Positions 9,586-17,530 of a DNA stretch of 64,000 bases are shown one piece after another; within the stretch, counting starts at the first letter, position 1; every line of letters begins with the position of its first letter. This stretch comes from Streptomyces sp. CHD11. GTDB lineage: Bacteria; Actinomycetota; Actinomycetes; Streptomycetales; Streptomycetaceae. The translations under genes were made by a program, and so were the position numbers. The notes under the pieces are model-generated. The model saw only the letters and a list, made by a program, of their open reading frames with translations. It was not told the origin of the DNA and did not search any database. Location: the NCBI RefSeq assembly GCF_018638295.1, contig NZ_JABTTS010000004.1:62001-126000 (forward strand), given 5' to 3'.

Positions 9586-10563
9586 TCACGGCAGGCGAAG
9601 GACGCTGCGCGCGGTGGAGGTGTCCGTGACGATCCCGGTGAGCATCCCGGACTCGAGAACGACTTGCATCGCCTCGGCCTTGCCTTCGCCTCCTGCGACA
9701 CCGATCACCTCCGGAATCTTCCGTAGCTGATCGATCCCGATGGAGACCATACGGTCTCCGACAGCCGTTTCCACGACGCTGCCGCCCGCGTCCAGAAGAT
9801 GCGCACAGACCTCGGCACGGACTCCCAGGTTGCGGCAGGTCTCGCGCTCCAAGGGCGTCAGCGCGTCATAGACCGTCGACAACGTCGGCTTCCAGGCCCC
9901 GATCTCGACCACGGCCTTGGTGACCCGGTCGAACTGCCTGAGCGTCTCGGCCACTTCCCGCTGCCTGCCCAGGATGGAAGCCGTCAGCGCGTTCGGCACG
10001 ACGAGAGGGGAGTGCAGGGGGAAGGCCCTGCCGCCGCTGAGCATGGCGGTCCGCCGTACCGCGAGAACGGCGTTGTCGTCGCTCCACTCCTCCGGGTGGG
10101 CACCGCTCAGCTGAACCACGTCGCAGGGAGCCAGCCTTGTGACGGCCTCGCCGCAGGCGTTCACCGAACGACCCCAGGCGAGCCCGACGACATCGCCCTG
10201 CTCGACGATCTCGGACAGCAGCCGCGCGGCCGCCGCGCCCAGCCACCGCGGGACCTGCTCGCGGCGCACCTCGTCCCCGCCCTCCGCGGCGATGGCGACC
10301 ACGGTCGCATGCGCCAGCCCGAAGCGCTGTTGGAGTTCCAGCGAGAGAGCGAGGTCGATCTCGGCCGGAACGCTGATGTCGATCCGTACGATGCCCTGGG
10401 CCAGGGCCGCTTCCAGGATGCGAGCCACTTTGAAGCGGCTGATCATGAACTCGTCGGCGATCTCGGTCTTGGAGCGGTTCTCGATGTAGAACCGTCTGGC
10501 GATGGATGCTGTGAGGAGCACGTCGGTCGCCGGCTCGGAAACGGTGTCGTGATCCCCGGGCAT
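9586..10563 (-). CDS. SorC/DeoR-type sugar-binding transcriptional regulator
   Basis: The 325-residue protein has an N-terminal helix-turn-helix: IARRFYIENRSKTEIADEF, then MISRFKVARILEAAL, at about 18-52. A SorC-type sugar-phosphate-binding domain fills the rest. It shows DVVGLAWGRSV, a V-x-L-S-G motif in VVQLSGAH, and GVAGGEGKAEAM near the end. Such regulators sense phosphorylated sugars or polyols and usually control a neighbouring transport or catabolic operon. No such operon is adjacent, so the regulator may be orphaned in the island. Confidence 0.9.
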   Translation of the reverse strand: MPGDHDTVSEPATDVLLTASIARRFYIENRSKTEIADEFMISRFKVARILEAALAQGIVRIDISVPAEIDLALSLELQQRFGLAHATVVAIAAEGGDEVRREQVPRWLGAAAARLLSEIVEQGDVVGLAWGRSVNACGEAVTRLAPCDVVQLSGAHPEEWSDDNAVLAVRRTAMLSGGRAFPLHSPLVVPNALTASILGRQREVAETLRQFDRVTKAVVEIGAWKPTLSTVYDALTPLERETCRNLGVRAEVCAHLLDAGGSVVETAVGDRMVSIGIDQLRKIPEVIGVAGGEGKAEAMQVVLESGMLTGIVTDTSTARSVLRLP

Positions 10564-10830
10564 ACGGATCCTTTGCTGAGGCGCGGTGCGGATGCTCTGT
10601 CACCCCTCATCCGGTGGGGGAGCGGGCAACGTCGGAACAAGGCCAAGGGTATGAACGCGCCACCCGGCAGAACACCGACAGCGCCTACCCAGTTCGGGCC
10701 TGCGCCTACCTGCATCAAGGACCGGGTCACTCCGGTCGAATGGGCCAGGACACCGGATGTTGCCCGGCGCGGAGGGGCGGCGGTGTTCCTGCCCCTGCGC
10801 GCCGGCCGTCCCGATGCCGAACGACGGACG

Positions 10831-11730
10831 TCACTCCCCCCGCGTCCGGTCGGAGGCCGTGCCGTCCATGTCGCATCGCGGATCCTTGGCCGCTTGCGGC
10901 CGCTCGCGGTGGCGGGCGGTGCCGCGGGCGGGCTGGAGACGCGGCAGCCGTATGCGGACGGTGTCCTCGGAAGAGCGCTGCTTCGGCACCTGGACGACAG
11001 GAAGGTGGATCGTGGGCGTCTCGTCCGTCCACGGCTGGAAGGCGGGCGCCGAACGCGGGGGAGAGGGTGCCGGCTGCTCGCGCATACCGCTGAACGGGTT
11101 ACGCCGGATGGGGGAGCGCGGTGTGCGCCAGTCGTAACAGATGGAGAGGAGCCGCAGACCGAAGGCGAACAGGGCGGCGGCGAGCGCGGTACCGACGTTG
11201 AGTGTCCCTGTGGCGTGCAGTGCGGCAGCCCCGCCCGCCCCCGTCAGCGCGGGCAGTGAGTACGGGGCGCGGTTCCAGTACAGCAGGGACGGTGTCTCGC
11301 GGGCGAGGACGCAGCTGAGGACTCCGCCGCCGACGGCGCTCGCGGCGCCGAGAACAGAGGCGGCGGCCCAGTTGAAGCCGTAACTCAGCGCCTTGACCGT
11401 TCCGGTGATGCTGAACAGACCCAGGGCGGCCGCGTCGGCGACATCGAACAGCCGCTGGTCCCAGCGGATACGGGCCGTGCAGTAGACGAGCAGAGCCGCC
11501 GTCAGGGGCGCGACGCCGTACCCGGCATCGGTGAAGGCGATGGGGGTGACGCCGATGACAAGGTCGCGGAAGAGCCCTCCGCCCAGCCCTGCCGCCTCGG
11601 CCAGGATGACTGTTCCGAAGAGATCGAAATCCTTTTGCACGGCGAGATGCGCACCCGACAGAGCGAAGGCGAAAATAGCGATCAAGTCCACTGCGTACTG
11701 GACAGTCTCACCTAATGTACTGAGTGTCAT
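10831..11730 (-). CDS. TRIC channel / YadS (UPF0126) family membrane protein
   Basis: The first about 200 residues match the YadS/UPF0126 family, now placed with TRIC-type cation channels. It has seven hydrophobic segments and two glycine-rich repeats: FALSGAHLAVQKDFDLFGTV with GGGLFRDLVIG, then GLFSITGTVKALSYG with AVGGGVLSCVLA. About 95 C-terminal residues are Pro/Arg-rich, cytoplasmic and unlike the family, which normally ends near residue 205. Translation starts at ATG 11730 after a GGAG site 8 nt upstream. No partner gene is visible. Confidence 0.88.
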   Translation of the reverse strand: MTLSTLGETVQYAVDLIAIFAFALSGAHLAVQKDFDLFGTVILAEAAGLGGGLFRDLVIGVTPIAFTDAGYGVAPLTAALLVYCTARIRWDQRLFDVADAAALGLFSITGTVKALSYGFNWAAASVLGAASAVGGGVLSCVLARETPSLLYWNRAPYSLPALTGAGGAAALHATGTLNVGTALAAALFAFGLRLLSICYDWRTPRSPIRRNPFSGMREQPAPSPPRSAPAFQPWTDETPTIHLPVVQVPKQRSSEDTVRIRLPRLQPARGTARHRERPQAAKDPRCDMDGTASDRTRGE

Positions 11731-11791
11731 TGATCGTGCTCCTAGGAATGTGCTGCCCTGCTGTGGATTCTGGATGATTCCTGCAGGGGGC

Positions 11792-11805
11792 GGGACACGT
11801 GTCCC
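11792..11805. promoter_or_regulatory. palindrome upstream of the TRIC-like gene (candidate operator)
   Basis: GGGACACGTGTCCC is a perfect 14-nt dyad. It is embedded in a longer imperfect dyad (GCAGGGGG... CCCCCTGC) and sits upstream of the start codon at 11730. The binding protein is unknown. Confidence 0.35.
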
Positions 11806-12115
11806 CCTGCCGGCTCTGTCGGCGGCGACGGTCTGAAACTATACGCATGGAGCCCCCGGTCGATGACGACTGTCGGGAAGTCCATATCAGAATTCTTCAG
11901 AATTTCTACGTCGCGTAGTCGTTTCCATGCGGAGCGGAGCGGCGGAACGACGCGAAATCATTGCGTGAGCGAGCGTGCGCGCTCGATGGAGCACGGATTG
12001 CGGTTCTGTTTGCTCGTTCGAGCATTCGGTCCGCTGGGCGCGGTACTTCGATAGAGAATGCACCGCCGCATCGTTGATTGACTGCTGCGGGAATCCAGGC
12101 CTAATATCTGTTCAG

Positions 12116-12168
12116 TCCCGCGGTACGCCGGCAGTTCATCCCCTGAGCCCTGTCGGCGTGCCGCGGGA
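12116..12168. terminator. long inverted repeat, probable terminator
   Basis: The arms 12116-12134 and 12150-12168 pair over 19 bp with two non-identical positions, around a 15-nt loop. On the plus strand it is followed by TATTTTCTT. It begins about 25 bp past the stop of the truncated ATPase gene, so it may have terminated that gene. The T-rich side faces the other way. The stem is longer than a usual terminator. Confidence 0.5.
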
Positions 12169-12192
12169 TATTTTCTTGAGCGCGACCGGACG

Positions 12193-12789
12193 CTACAGGG
12201 CGGGCTGTCGCTGTGCGGGCCGCTCCCCGCCCGCCAGGTCCTCGGGCAGGAGCTGCCTGAGGTCGGCCACACTGGGCATGTCCAGGCCGCTCAGGCGCCT
12301 CGCCTGGTGGGTCATCATGCTCTCCAGCAGCCGGCGGGCGAGCCGGGCGTTGCCGAAGGAGCGGTCCCGGGGGATCGCGTCCACGTGGTCGTGGAGGAGG
12401 GCGAGGGTGTCGGCGTCGCACTCGTAACCCGCGGCCGCGGCATGCTGGGAGATGATGTCGACCAGTTCCCGGGTGCTGTAGTTCTCGAACTCGACGAACC
12501 GTGAGAACCGTGACCTGAGGCCTGGGTTGGTCGCGAGGAAGCGCTCCATCTCCTCGGTGTATCCGGCGACGATGACGGCGATTTCGTCGCGGTGGTCCTC
12601 CATCAGTTTCAGCAGGGTGTCGACGGCTTCGCGTCCGAAGTCGTTGGAGGCGCCGCCGTCGGGGGTGAGGGTGTAGGCCTCGTCGATGAACAGCACGCCT
12701 CCCAGCGCGCTGGTGAACGCCTCGGTGGTCTTGATGGCCGTACCACCGATGATCTGGGCCACCACGCAGTTCGTAACCGAAAGTGCCAT
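12193..12789 (-). pseudogene. CbxX/CfxQ-type AAA ATPase, 5'-truncated
   Basis: Only the second half of a CbxX/CfxQ AAA+ ATPase domain remains. QIIGGTAIKTTEAFTSALGG leads into the Walker B motif GVLFIDEAYTL. VDTLLKLMEDHRDEIAVIVA and the arginine-finger region NPGLRSRFSRFVEF follow, then the C-terminal helical lid ending at 12193. The Walker A motif and everything before it are missing. Homology stops abruptly near residue 10 (MALSVTNCVVAQ). Without a P-loop it cannot hydrolyse ATP alone. This is the broken end of a larger gene, probably cut during island rearrangement, although translation from 12789 is formally possible (198 residues). Confidence 0.8.
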
Positions 12790-13108
12790 GTTGAGCAGTG
12801 TGGTGCTCTGGCGTATGAGGGCGTCTCTGCATAGTGGGTAACGCGGCCGGGGCGAAATAGGTGCCTGGTGCTCCGGTTTGGGTAGCGGTCGGTGCAGGGG
12901 GAGCAGCCGGTCCCGGTTAGTGTCATTCGATCGCGAATGGAAGGTTGACCCGGGGAAGGGTTCGTCCAGTCCGTGGAGCGGTGCTTCCCCCGGCGGAGGG
13001 CGGCAGCGACGGACAGATACAGACGGCGAGACGTAGGCAGGCGCATCGTCTGTCCGCGCCGACCTGTCACGGGTCCTGTATACAGCATGTCGAAAAGGTG
13101 AGTTACTT
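12790..13108. other. divergent intergenic stretch next to the broken ATPase gene
   Basis: No gene was seen in these 319 bp. The dyad CATTCG-ATCG-CGAATG lies at 12924-12939. AAAAGGTGAG just before 13109 supplies the ribosome binding site of the PhzF-like gene. Confidence 0.45.
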
Positions 13109-13990
13109 TTGGCTGTACGGCTTTCACGGCTTCGGTACGACATTGTCGATGTGTTTACCGACCGCCCGTACGGGGGGAATCCGTTGGCTGTGGTGCACGG
13201 TGGCGAAGCGCTCGGTGACGTGGCTATGCAGATCATCGCCCGTGAGTTCAACCTGTCCGAGACGGTTTTCGTGCTGCCCAGCACGTCTGCGTACGCCGAC
13301 TACCGTGTGCGGATCTTCACTCCGACCATCGAGTTGCCCTTCGCCGGGCATCCCAGCATCGGCGCCGCGTGGTCGCTGGCCCGCAGGGGGGAGATCGGCT
13401 ACGGAGAGATCCTTCAGGAGTGCGGCGCCGGTGTCATCCAGGTCTTCGTCGACGACGGCGGTGCCCGCATCGCCGGCGGACTTCCCGGAATCGGAAAAGA
13501 TCTTGATGCTGCGGCGCTGGCTGCAGCGGTCGGTCTGGAACGCGACGACATCGACACGGCCTGTGCGGCCGGGATCGCTTCGGCAGGCGCGCCGTTCGCC
13601 TGTCTGTCGGTGCGTGGTGACGCGGTGGCCCGCGCGCAACCGAACGCCGCGGACATCGTGGCCCACACCGCGGACGCGGTCGGGCTCGTGGTCTTCAGTT
13701 TCGACCAGGACTCCGGGAAAGCGCACGTACGGATGTTCGCCCCTGCGTCAGGGGTCGCGGAGGATCCTGGCGGCGGGGCGTCCGCTGTTGCGCTGGGTGT
13801 CCACCTGGTCCATCGCGGCCTGCTGCGGCCCACCGGTATCTCACATCTCGTTATCGCTCAGGGCGCGGAGATCGGACGGTCGTCGAAATTGGAGGTCGAG
13901 GTGCGTGCCGAAAGTGGCCGTGCCGTGGAGACATTGGTCTATGGGGCAGTTGTCGACATGGCCCATGGTGAGCTGATCCGTCTTCCCTGA
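13109..13990 (+). CDS. PhzF-family isomerase/epimerase
   Basis: PhzF-fold proteins isomerise or epimerise small metabolites; the founding member acts in phenazine synthesis. The 293-residue protein has both half-repeats. The first has DIVDVFTDRPYGGNPLAVV and NLSETVFVLPS with the expected catalytic Glu at about 51, then FTPTIELPFAGHPSIGAAW. The second has RMFAPASGVAEDPGGGASAV. The start is TTG at 13109, chosen because AAAAGGTGAG lies about 8 nt upstream and no better in-frame start exists. No phenazine genes are nearby, so the substrate is unknown. Confidence 0.9.
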   Translation: MAVRLSRLRYDIVDVFTDRPYGGNPLAVVHGGEALGDVAMQIIAREFNLSETVFVLPSTSAYADYRVRIFTPTIELPFAGHPSIGAAWSLARRGEIGYGEILQECGAGVIQVFVDDGGARIAGGLPGIGKDLDAAALAAAVGLERDDIDTACAAGIASAGAPFACLSVRGDAVARAQPNAADIVAHTADAVGLVVFSFDQDSGKAHVRMFAPASGVAEDPGGGASAVALGVHLVHRGLLRPTGISHLVIAQGAEIGRSSKLEVEVRAESGRAVETLVYGAVVDMAHGELIRLP

Positions 13991-14071
13991 CGGCCCCCGC
14001 CGTACAGGACTTGATGGTGTGGGATGCGGCCACCGGCATCCTGCGCTCTGCACTTTCAGAGGGGAACGCTC

Positions 14072-14250
14072 ATGCCGACCGGGAGGACTGCTGTGCGGTG
14101 GCAGGCTGCTGCTCCAGAGCTCGGGGAGCCGGCGGATCCTCTCACGGAGCTCGCGGAACGGGACGAGGACCAGCTGCCGCTGACCCTCGTCCCTCCGCCG
14201 CGAGGGCGTTCTATGCCGGCCCTCCGCCGGCAGCGGCCCGTTCGATGCGG
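14072..14250 (+). pseudogene. possible N-terminal fragment of a serine-hydroxymethyltransferase-like gene
   Basis: An ATG at 14072 follows a good site (GAGGGGAACGCTC). The first about 45 residues include DPLTELAERDEDQLPLTLVP, which resembles the N-terminus of SHMT-like PLP enzymes just before their SEN motif. The similarity then stops and the frame runs into sequence antisense to the lipoprotein gene. It lies 81 bp after the PhzF-like gene, so the two may once have formed an operon. The assignment rests on a short stretch and is tentative. Confidence 0.3.
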
Positions 14251-14259
14251 ATCAGCCGG

Positions 14260-14682
14260 TCACGCCTCGGTGATCCGGGTGGCCATGCCCTCCTCGATCG
14301 TCACCTCGACCGTGACAGTGCCCTCCTTGGCGGCGTTCTCCAGCTCTTCCTCGGAGCATTCCTCCGCGACCTGTCCCTCACCGCTGCCGCAGAGGCCGCC
14401 CGCTCCCCAGATCTCCGTGTCCTCGGTGAGCCAGAAGGGGCGCCCGTCGACCTTGAGCTTGCCGGGTGCGAGGCAGGTCAGGATGCCGGTGACCGCACCG
14501 TCCTCACGGCTGCCGGCGCCGGCCTTCGACGCCGTGCCCGAGCTGTCGGCGTCGGTCTCGGCACTGACGCCGGTGACCGAGTCGCTGTCGGGGTCACACG
14601 CGGTGAGGAACAGGGCCGCGCCGAGGAGAAGGCCGGTCGCGGCAAGGGGGCGGAGACGGTGGCCGGTGAATGTGCGTGACAT
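14260..14682 (-). CDS. small secreted lipoprotein, function unknown
   Basis: The 140-residue product has a clear lipoprotein signal peptide: basic start, hydrophobic core LAATGLLLGAAL, and lipobox LTAC with the modified Cys at about 29. A Ser/Asp-rich linker follows. The mature part is acidic and beta-rich, with GAVTGILTCLAPGKLKVDG and WLTEDTEIWG, then four cysteine/glutamate-rich turns. It vaguely resembles DUF5666-type domains. AGAAAGGG about 9 nt before ATG 14682 supports the start. It is anchored on the outer face of the membrane; the role is unknown. Confidence 0.75.
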   Translation of the reverse strand: MSRTFTGHRLRPLAATGLLLGAALFLTACDPDSDSVTGVSAETDADSSGTASKAGAGSREDGAVTGILTCLAPGKLKVDGRPFWLTEDTEIWGAGGLCGSGEGQVAEECSEEELENAAKEGTVTVEVTIEEGMATRITEA

Positions 14683-15305
14683 GGTGGATGCCCTTTCTGG
14701 AGGCTTCGTGATGAACTCGGACCTCCGAACGGCCTTTCTGCCGAGCGGGTTCACGGCTCCGCACGCTGTTACAAGGGCAGGATCATTCGGTGACCGGCGT
14801 GACGGATTACGGACGCCGGCATCATGATCGGCGGACCGGGCGGCCCTCCAAGGCCTGCGAACGGGTCGGTTTCGGTGGAGTCGCTCCAGGCAGGGACGAC
14901 TACCTCGAGGTCGACACCGACGGCACGGTGCGTGCCTGACCGAAGCATGGTGGTGACCCGCGTAACGCCGGGCCCGCGCACAGCACCGACCGCCCGGGGA
15001 CGGCACGCAGTGGCTGCCCCCGCTCCTGTCCCGCCAGGGCGTCGCAAGGGACCGTCCTTGCCGACGGACGACGCGGGCCGAAGAGCTCGGCAGGCGTGTG
15101 CGAGGCATGCGGTAGGTGGCCCGACCGCCGATCTGGGCAGCCACTACCGAGGTTTTCGCCTCCGGCCTCCCCGAAGCTGACACACGGTGCGGGGAGGAGT
15201 TGCTCCTCGCACTGGGACGGGCGCGGCCCTCCCGGCCGTCACGTCGGGGACCTGCCGCCGTCCTGATCGAGCACGACGCACATACGCCGAGGAAAGGACC
15301 CACCC
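14683..15305. other. gene-poor stretch in the island
   Basis: No recognised gene was found in these 623 bp. A 49-codon frame from GTG 14790 to the stop at 14937-14939 ends GRDDYLEVDTDGTVRA, which looks like a real protein C-terminus. It could be a small gene or the tail of a deleted one. It is unidentified and weakly supported. Confidence 0.35.
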
Positions 15306-16532
15306 ATGTCGGCACCTCTGTCGGCCACTCCGCCTCTGTCCGGACAGGACCTGGTGGCTGCGGCCACGAGCCTGCGGCCACTGCTGGCCGCGCATGCGGA
15401 ACGGACCGAGTCCGAGCGGCGGCCGACGCCGGAGAACCTGGACGGTTTGCGGGAGGCCGGACTGCTCCGGCTGACCACCCCCCGGGACGCCGGTGGTTAC
15501 GAAGCGGACACCCGCACCCAGGTCGACGTGCTGCTGGAGCTGGCCCGGGCGTGCCCGTCCACGGCCTGGGTGATGGCCGTCTTCAGCGGGCTGAAGCCGA
15601 TGCTGCGGATGCTTTCGAAGCCGGCGCGCGCGGAGTTCTACGAGGGCGGCCCGGACACCGTCGCCTGCTCCGTGGCCAGCCTGAACGGGCAGGGACGGCT
15701 CACCGGCGACGGCGTGCGGATCTCGGGGGAGTGGGCCGTCGCCTCCGGGTGCGAGGACGCGCAGTGGGCTCTGCTCGGCGTCCCGTTGCACGGCGTCGGC
15801 CGGTCCGACGACCACCGGCAGGGTGACGGCACACAGGACGGACCGCAGCCGGTCCAACCCGCCACGGTATTGGTCCCTACCGCCGATCTGTGGGTGAAGG
15901 ACACCTGGCACGCCGTCGGCATGCGGGGGACCGGCAGCCAGAGCCTGGTGGCGGGCGACGTCCTTGTTCCTCTCCACCGGGTCGTCGCGGCGGCGGTGGC
16001 GACGCCGCAGGACGGCGTGACCACGGTGTTCCCGCCGGCCGGCAAACTGGCGATGACCCTGGCGCTGCTGGCACCGGTGGTCGGCGCCGCGGTGGGTGCC
16101 CGCGATGTCGTCCAGGAGGCGCTGTCGAACGGCCGCGGTGTCATGGCGACGGTCTACGCCCGTGCGGCCGACTCCCCCTCCGCCCGGATGTGGCTGGCCG
16201 ATGCCACGCATCTGGTGGACAGAGCCGTTCGCTCCGTACAGGACACCGCGGACGAGTTGGACGCCGCCATGACGGCCGACGCGATGCCTGTGCTCCAACG
16301 GTCCCGGATCAGGATGGGGATGGTCTCCGCCGTCGAGGACGCACGCTCGGCCATGAGCCGGCTGCTCGACCTGCACGGCACCTCCGGATTCTCCGACGCC
16401 AACCCCCTGCAGCGTTTCTGGCGGGACATGGAGACGGGCAGCCGGCACATCCAGTTCAACCCCTTCATCACCAGGGAGGACCACGGCAGGGCCCTGCTCG
16501 GCGTCGAGCCGCCGGTGTCCCTGCTCCTGTGA
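15306..16532 (+). CDS. acyl-CoA dehydrogenase-fold flavin-dependent oxygenase
   Basis: The 408-residue protein has the acyl-CoA dehydrogenase fold in the variant used by two-component flavin monooxygenases of natural-product pathways (ActVA-ORF5 / HpaB group). An N-terminal helical domain contains LREAGLLRLTTPRDAGGYEA. The central beta domain has RISGEWAVASGCEDAQWALL and WHAVGMRGTGSQSL. The C-terminal helical domain ends in LDLHGTSGFSDANPLQRFWR and then ITREDHGRALLG. Such enzymes use reduced flavin from a separate reductase to hydroxylate aromatic or amine substrates. No reductase or biosynthetic cluster is next to it, so the substrate is unknown. Confidence 0.85.
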   Translation: MSAPLSATPPLSGQDLVAAATSLRPLLAAHAERTESERRPTPENLDGLREAGLLRLTTPRDAGGYEADTRTQVDVLLELARACPSTAWVMAVFSGLKPMLRMLSKPARAEFYEGGPDTVACSVASLNGQGRLTGDGVRISGEWAVASGCEDAQWALLGVPLHGVGRSDDHRQGDGTQDGPQPVQPATVLVPTADLWVKDTWHAVGMRGTGSQSLVAGDVLVPLHRVVAAAVATPQDGVTTVFPPAGKLAMTLALLAPVVGAAVGARDVVQEALSNGRGVMATVYARAADSPSARMWLADATHLVDRAVRSVQDTADELDAAMTADAMPVLQRSRIRMGMVSAVEDARSAMSRLLDLHGTSGFSDANPLQRFWRDMETGSRHIQFNPFITREDHGRALLGVEPPVSLLL

Positions 16533-16917
16533 CCGTGTCGCACACGGCGGGCGCCGCCGCGCAGCCCTCGCCGGCGGTACCGACTGTCCCTGCCCGGCAT
16601 CAGGGCAGGACAGCTTCACGTAAGTGTGCTGATCGGGCGACGCGGAACGAGCGGACCGGGTACGGCCGAGCGCGTGGAGCGGGGCAGGTCCGCCCACGAA
16701 CACCTCGCCCGTGTACGAGGCCTCGCGGAAAGGCGGACACGACGCAAACTTAGGTAGCTGAACCCTCGAGCTGGGTACTGGCTGTCGGCTCTGGATACGT
16801 CGAGAAGCCTTAGAGTTCCAGATGGTTTTCGTGGCATTCGTTATTCGAAAGGCGAAGGAGTCGCATTCCAGCCGCGATTCACTGTCTGATGGCCAGTCAT
16901 GTCAGAAAGGTTCTGTT
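16533..16917. other. intergenic stretch before the I36-type gene
   Basis: No gene was recognised in these 385 bp. The last 100 bp are noticeably less GC-rich and probably hold the promoter and 5' untranslated region of the secreted protein gene that follows. Confidence 0.4.
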
Positions 16918-17286
16918 GTGTCGCTGAACTTTCAGTTGCGGTACCCGCTTGCCCTAGCCGCGCTCGTCGGCTCCGCATTCGTCGGTACCGTCCCGTCGGC
17001 CTCCGCCGCCGATGTGTGTCCCCCCGATCTGGGAAACCAGCCTCCGGTGTGTGTCTACGACGGCTCGGACTTCACGGGGCTGCTGGACAACCGGACGGCT
17101 TGGAGGCCCAACCTTCCCGCTGGACAGGACAACAAGATTTCCTCGGTCATCAATGAGACGAGGTACAAAGTGCTGTTCTTCGCGGACCCCAACTACCGGG
17201 GTGACACGATCGAGATCGGCCCCGGGGAGCGTTGGGTCGCACCGCCCGAGTGGGACAACCGCATCTCCGGCTACGTGATGTACTAG
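16918..17286 (+). CDS. secreted peptidase inhibitor family I36-like protein
   Basis: The 122-residue product starts at GTG 16918, seven nt after GAAAGG. A Sec signal peptide is followed by an AxA cleavage site (SASA-AD) at about residue 30, so the protein is exported. The mature domain of about 90 residues has a Greek-key crystallin-like pattern: CVYDGSDFTG, then VLFFADPNYRGDTIEIGPGE, then WDNRISGYVMY. This is the pattern of the actinobacterial I36 family, related to the metalloprotease inhibitor SMPI. Inhibitory activity is an inference from the family. A terminator hairpin follows 55 bp downstream. Confidence 0.82.
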   Translation: MSLNFQLRYPLALAALVGSAFVGTVPSASAADVCPPDLGNQPPVCVYDGSDFTGLLDNRTAWRPNLPAGQDNKISSVINETRYKVLFFADPNYRGDTIEIGPGERWVAPPEWDNRISGYVMY

Positions 17287-17340
17287 GTCGGATCCGCCGA
17301 GGGCTCCGGCGCACATCGTCCTCGGTACGGAGTGAGGGAT

Positions 17341-17364
17341 GGGTACAGCGGCTTCGCTGTGCCC
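17341..17364 (+). terminator. hairpin terminator after the I36-type gene
   Basis: GGGTACAGCG pairs over 10 bp with CGCTGTGCCC (one G-T pair) around a GCTT loop. ATTTCA follows. Confidence 0.75.
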
Positions 17365-17530
17365 ATTTCACTGGTTCGCCGAGAGCCTGAGAGGATCACC
17401 GCACGGCTTTTGCTGTGGTGCGACGCCATGCGGAGAGGCGTCCTCGTGCTGGGCGTGTTCAGGCGGTCGGACAGGGTGGCGAGATGCCCTGGCTGCCGTC
17501 GGACGAACGCCGGGAATCATGGGCCGGCCC

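Larger units (their letters stand above)
11731..12192. other. gene-poor intergenic stretch with palindromes
   Basis: No gene was recognised in these 462 bp. It holds the perfect palindrome GGGACACGTGTCCC (11792-11805), 62 bp upstream of the TRIC-like gene and a possible operator for it. A more AT-rich patch lies near 11880-11920. The large inverted repeat at 12116-12168 is listed separately. Confidence 0.5.

Noticed and set aside
10831..11032. Frameshift as explanation for the long tail of the TRIC-like protein
   Set aside because: The frame stays open with normal high third-position GC to the stop, so no frameshift is needed; conservation should decide.
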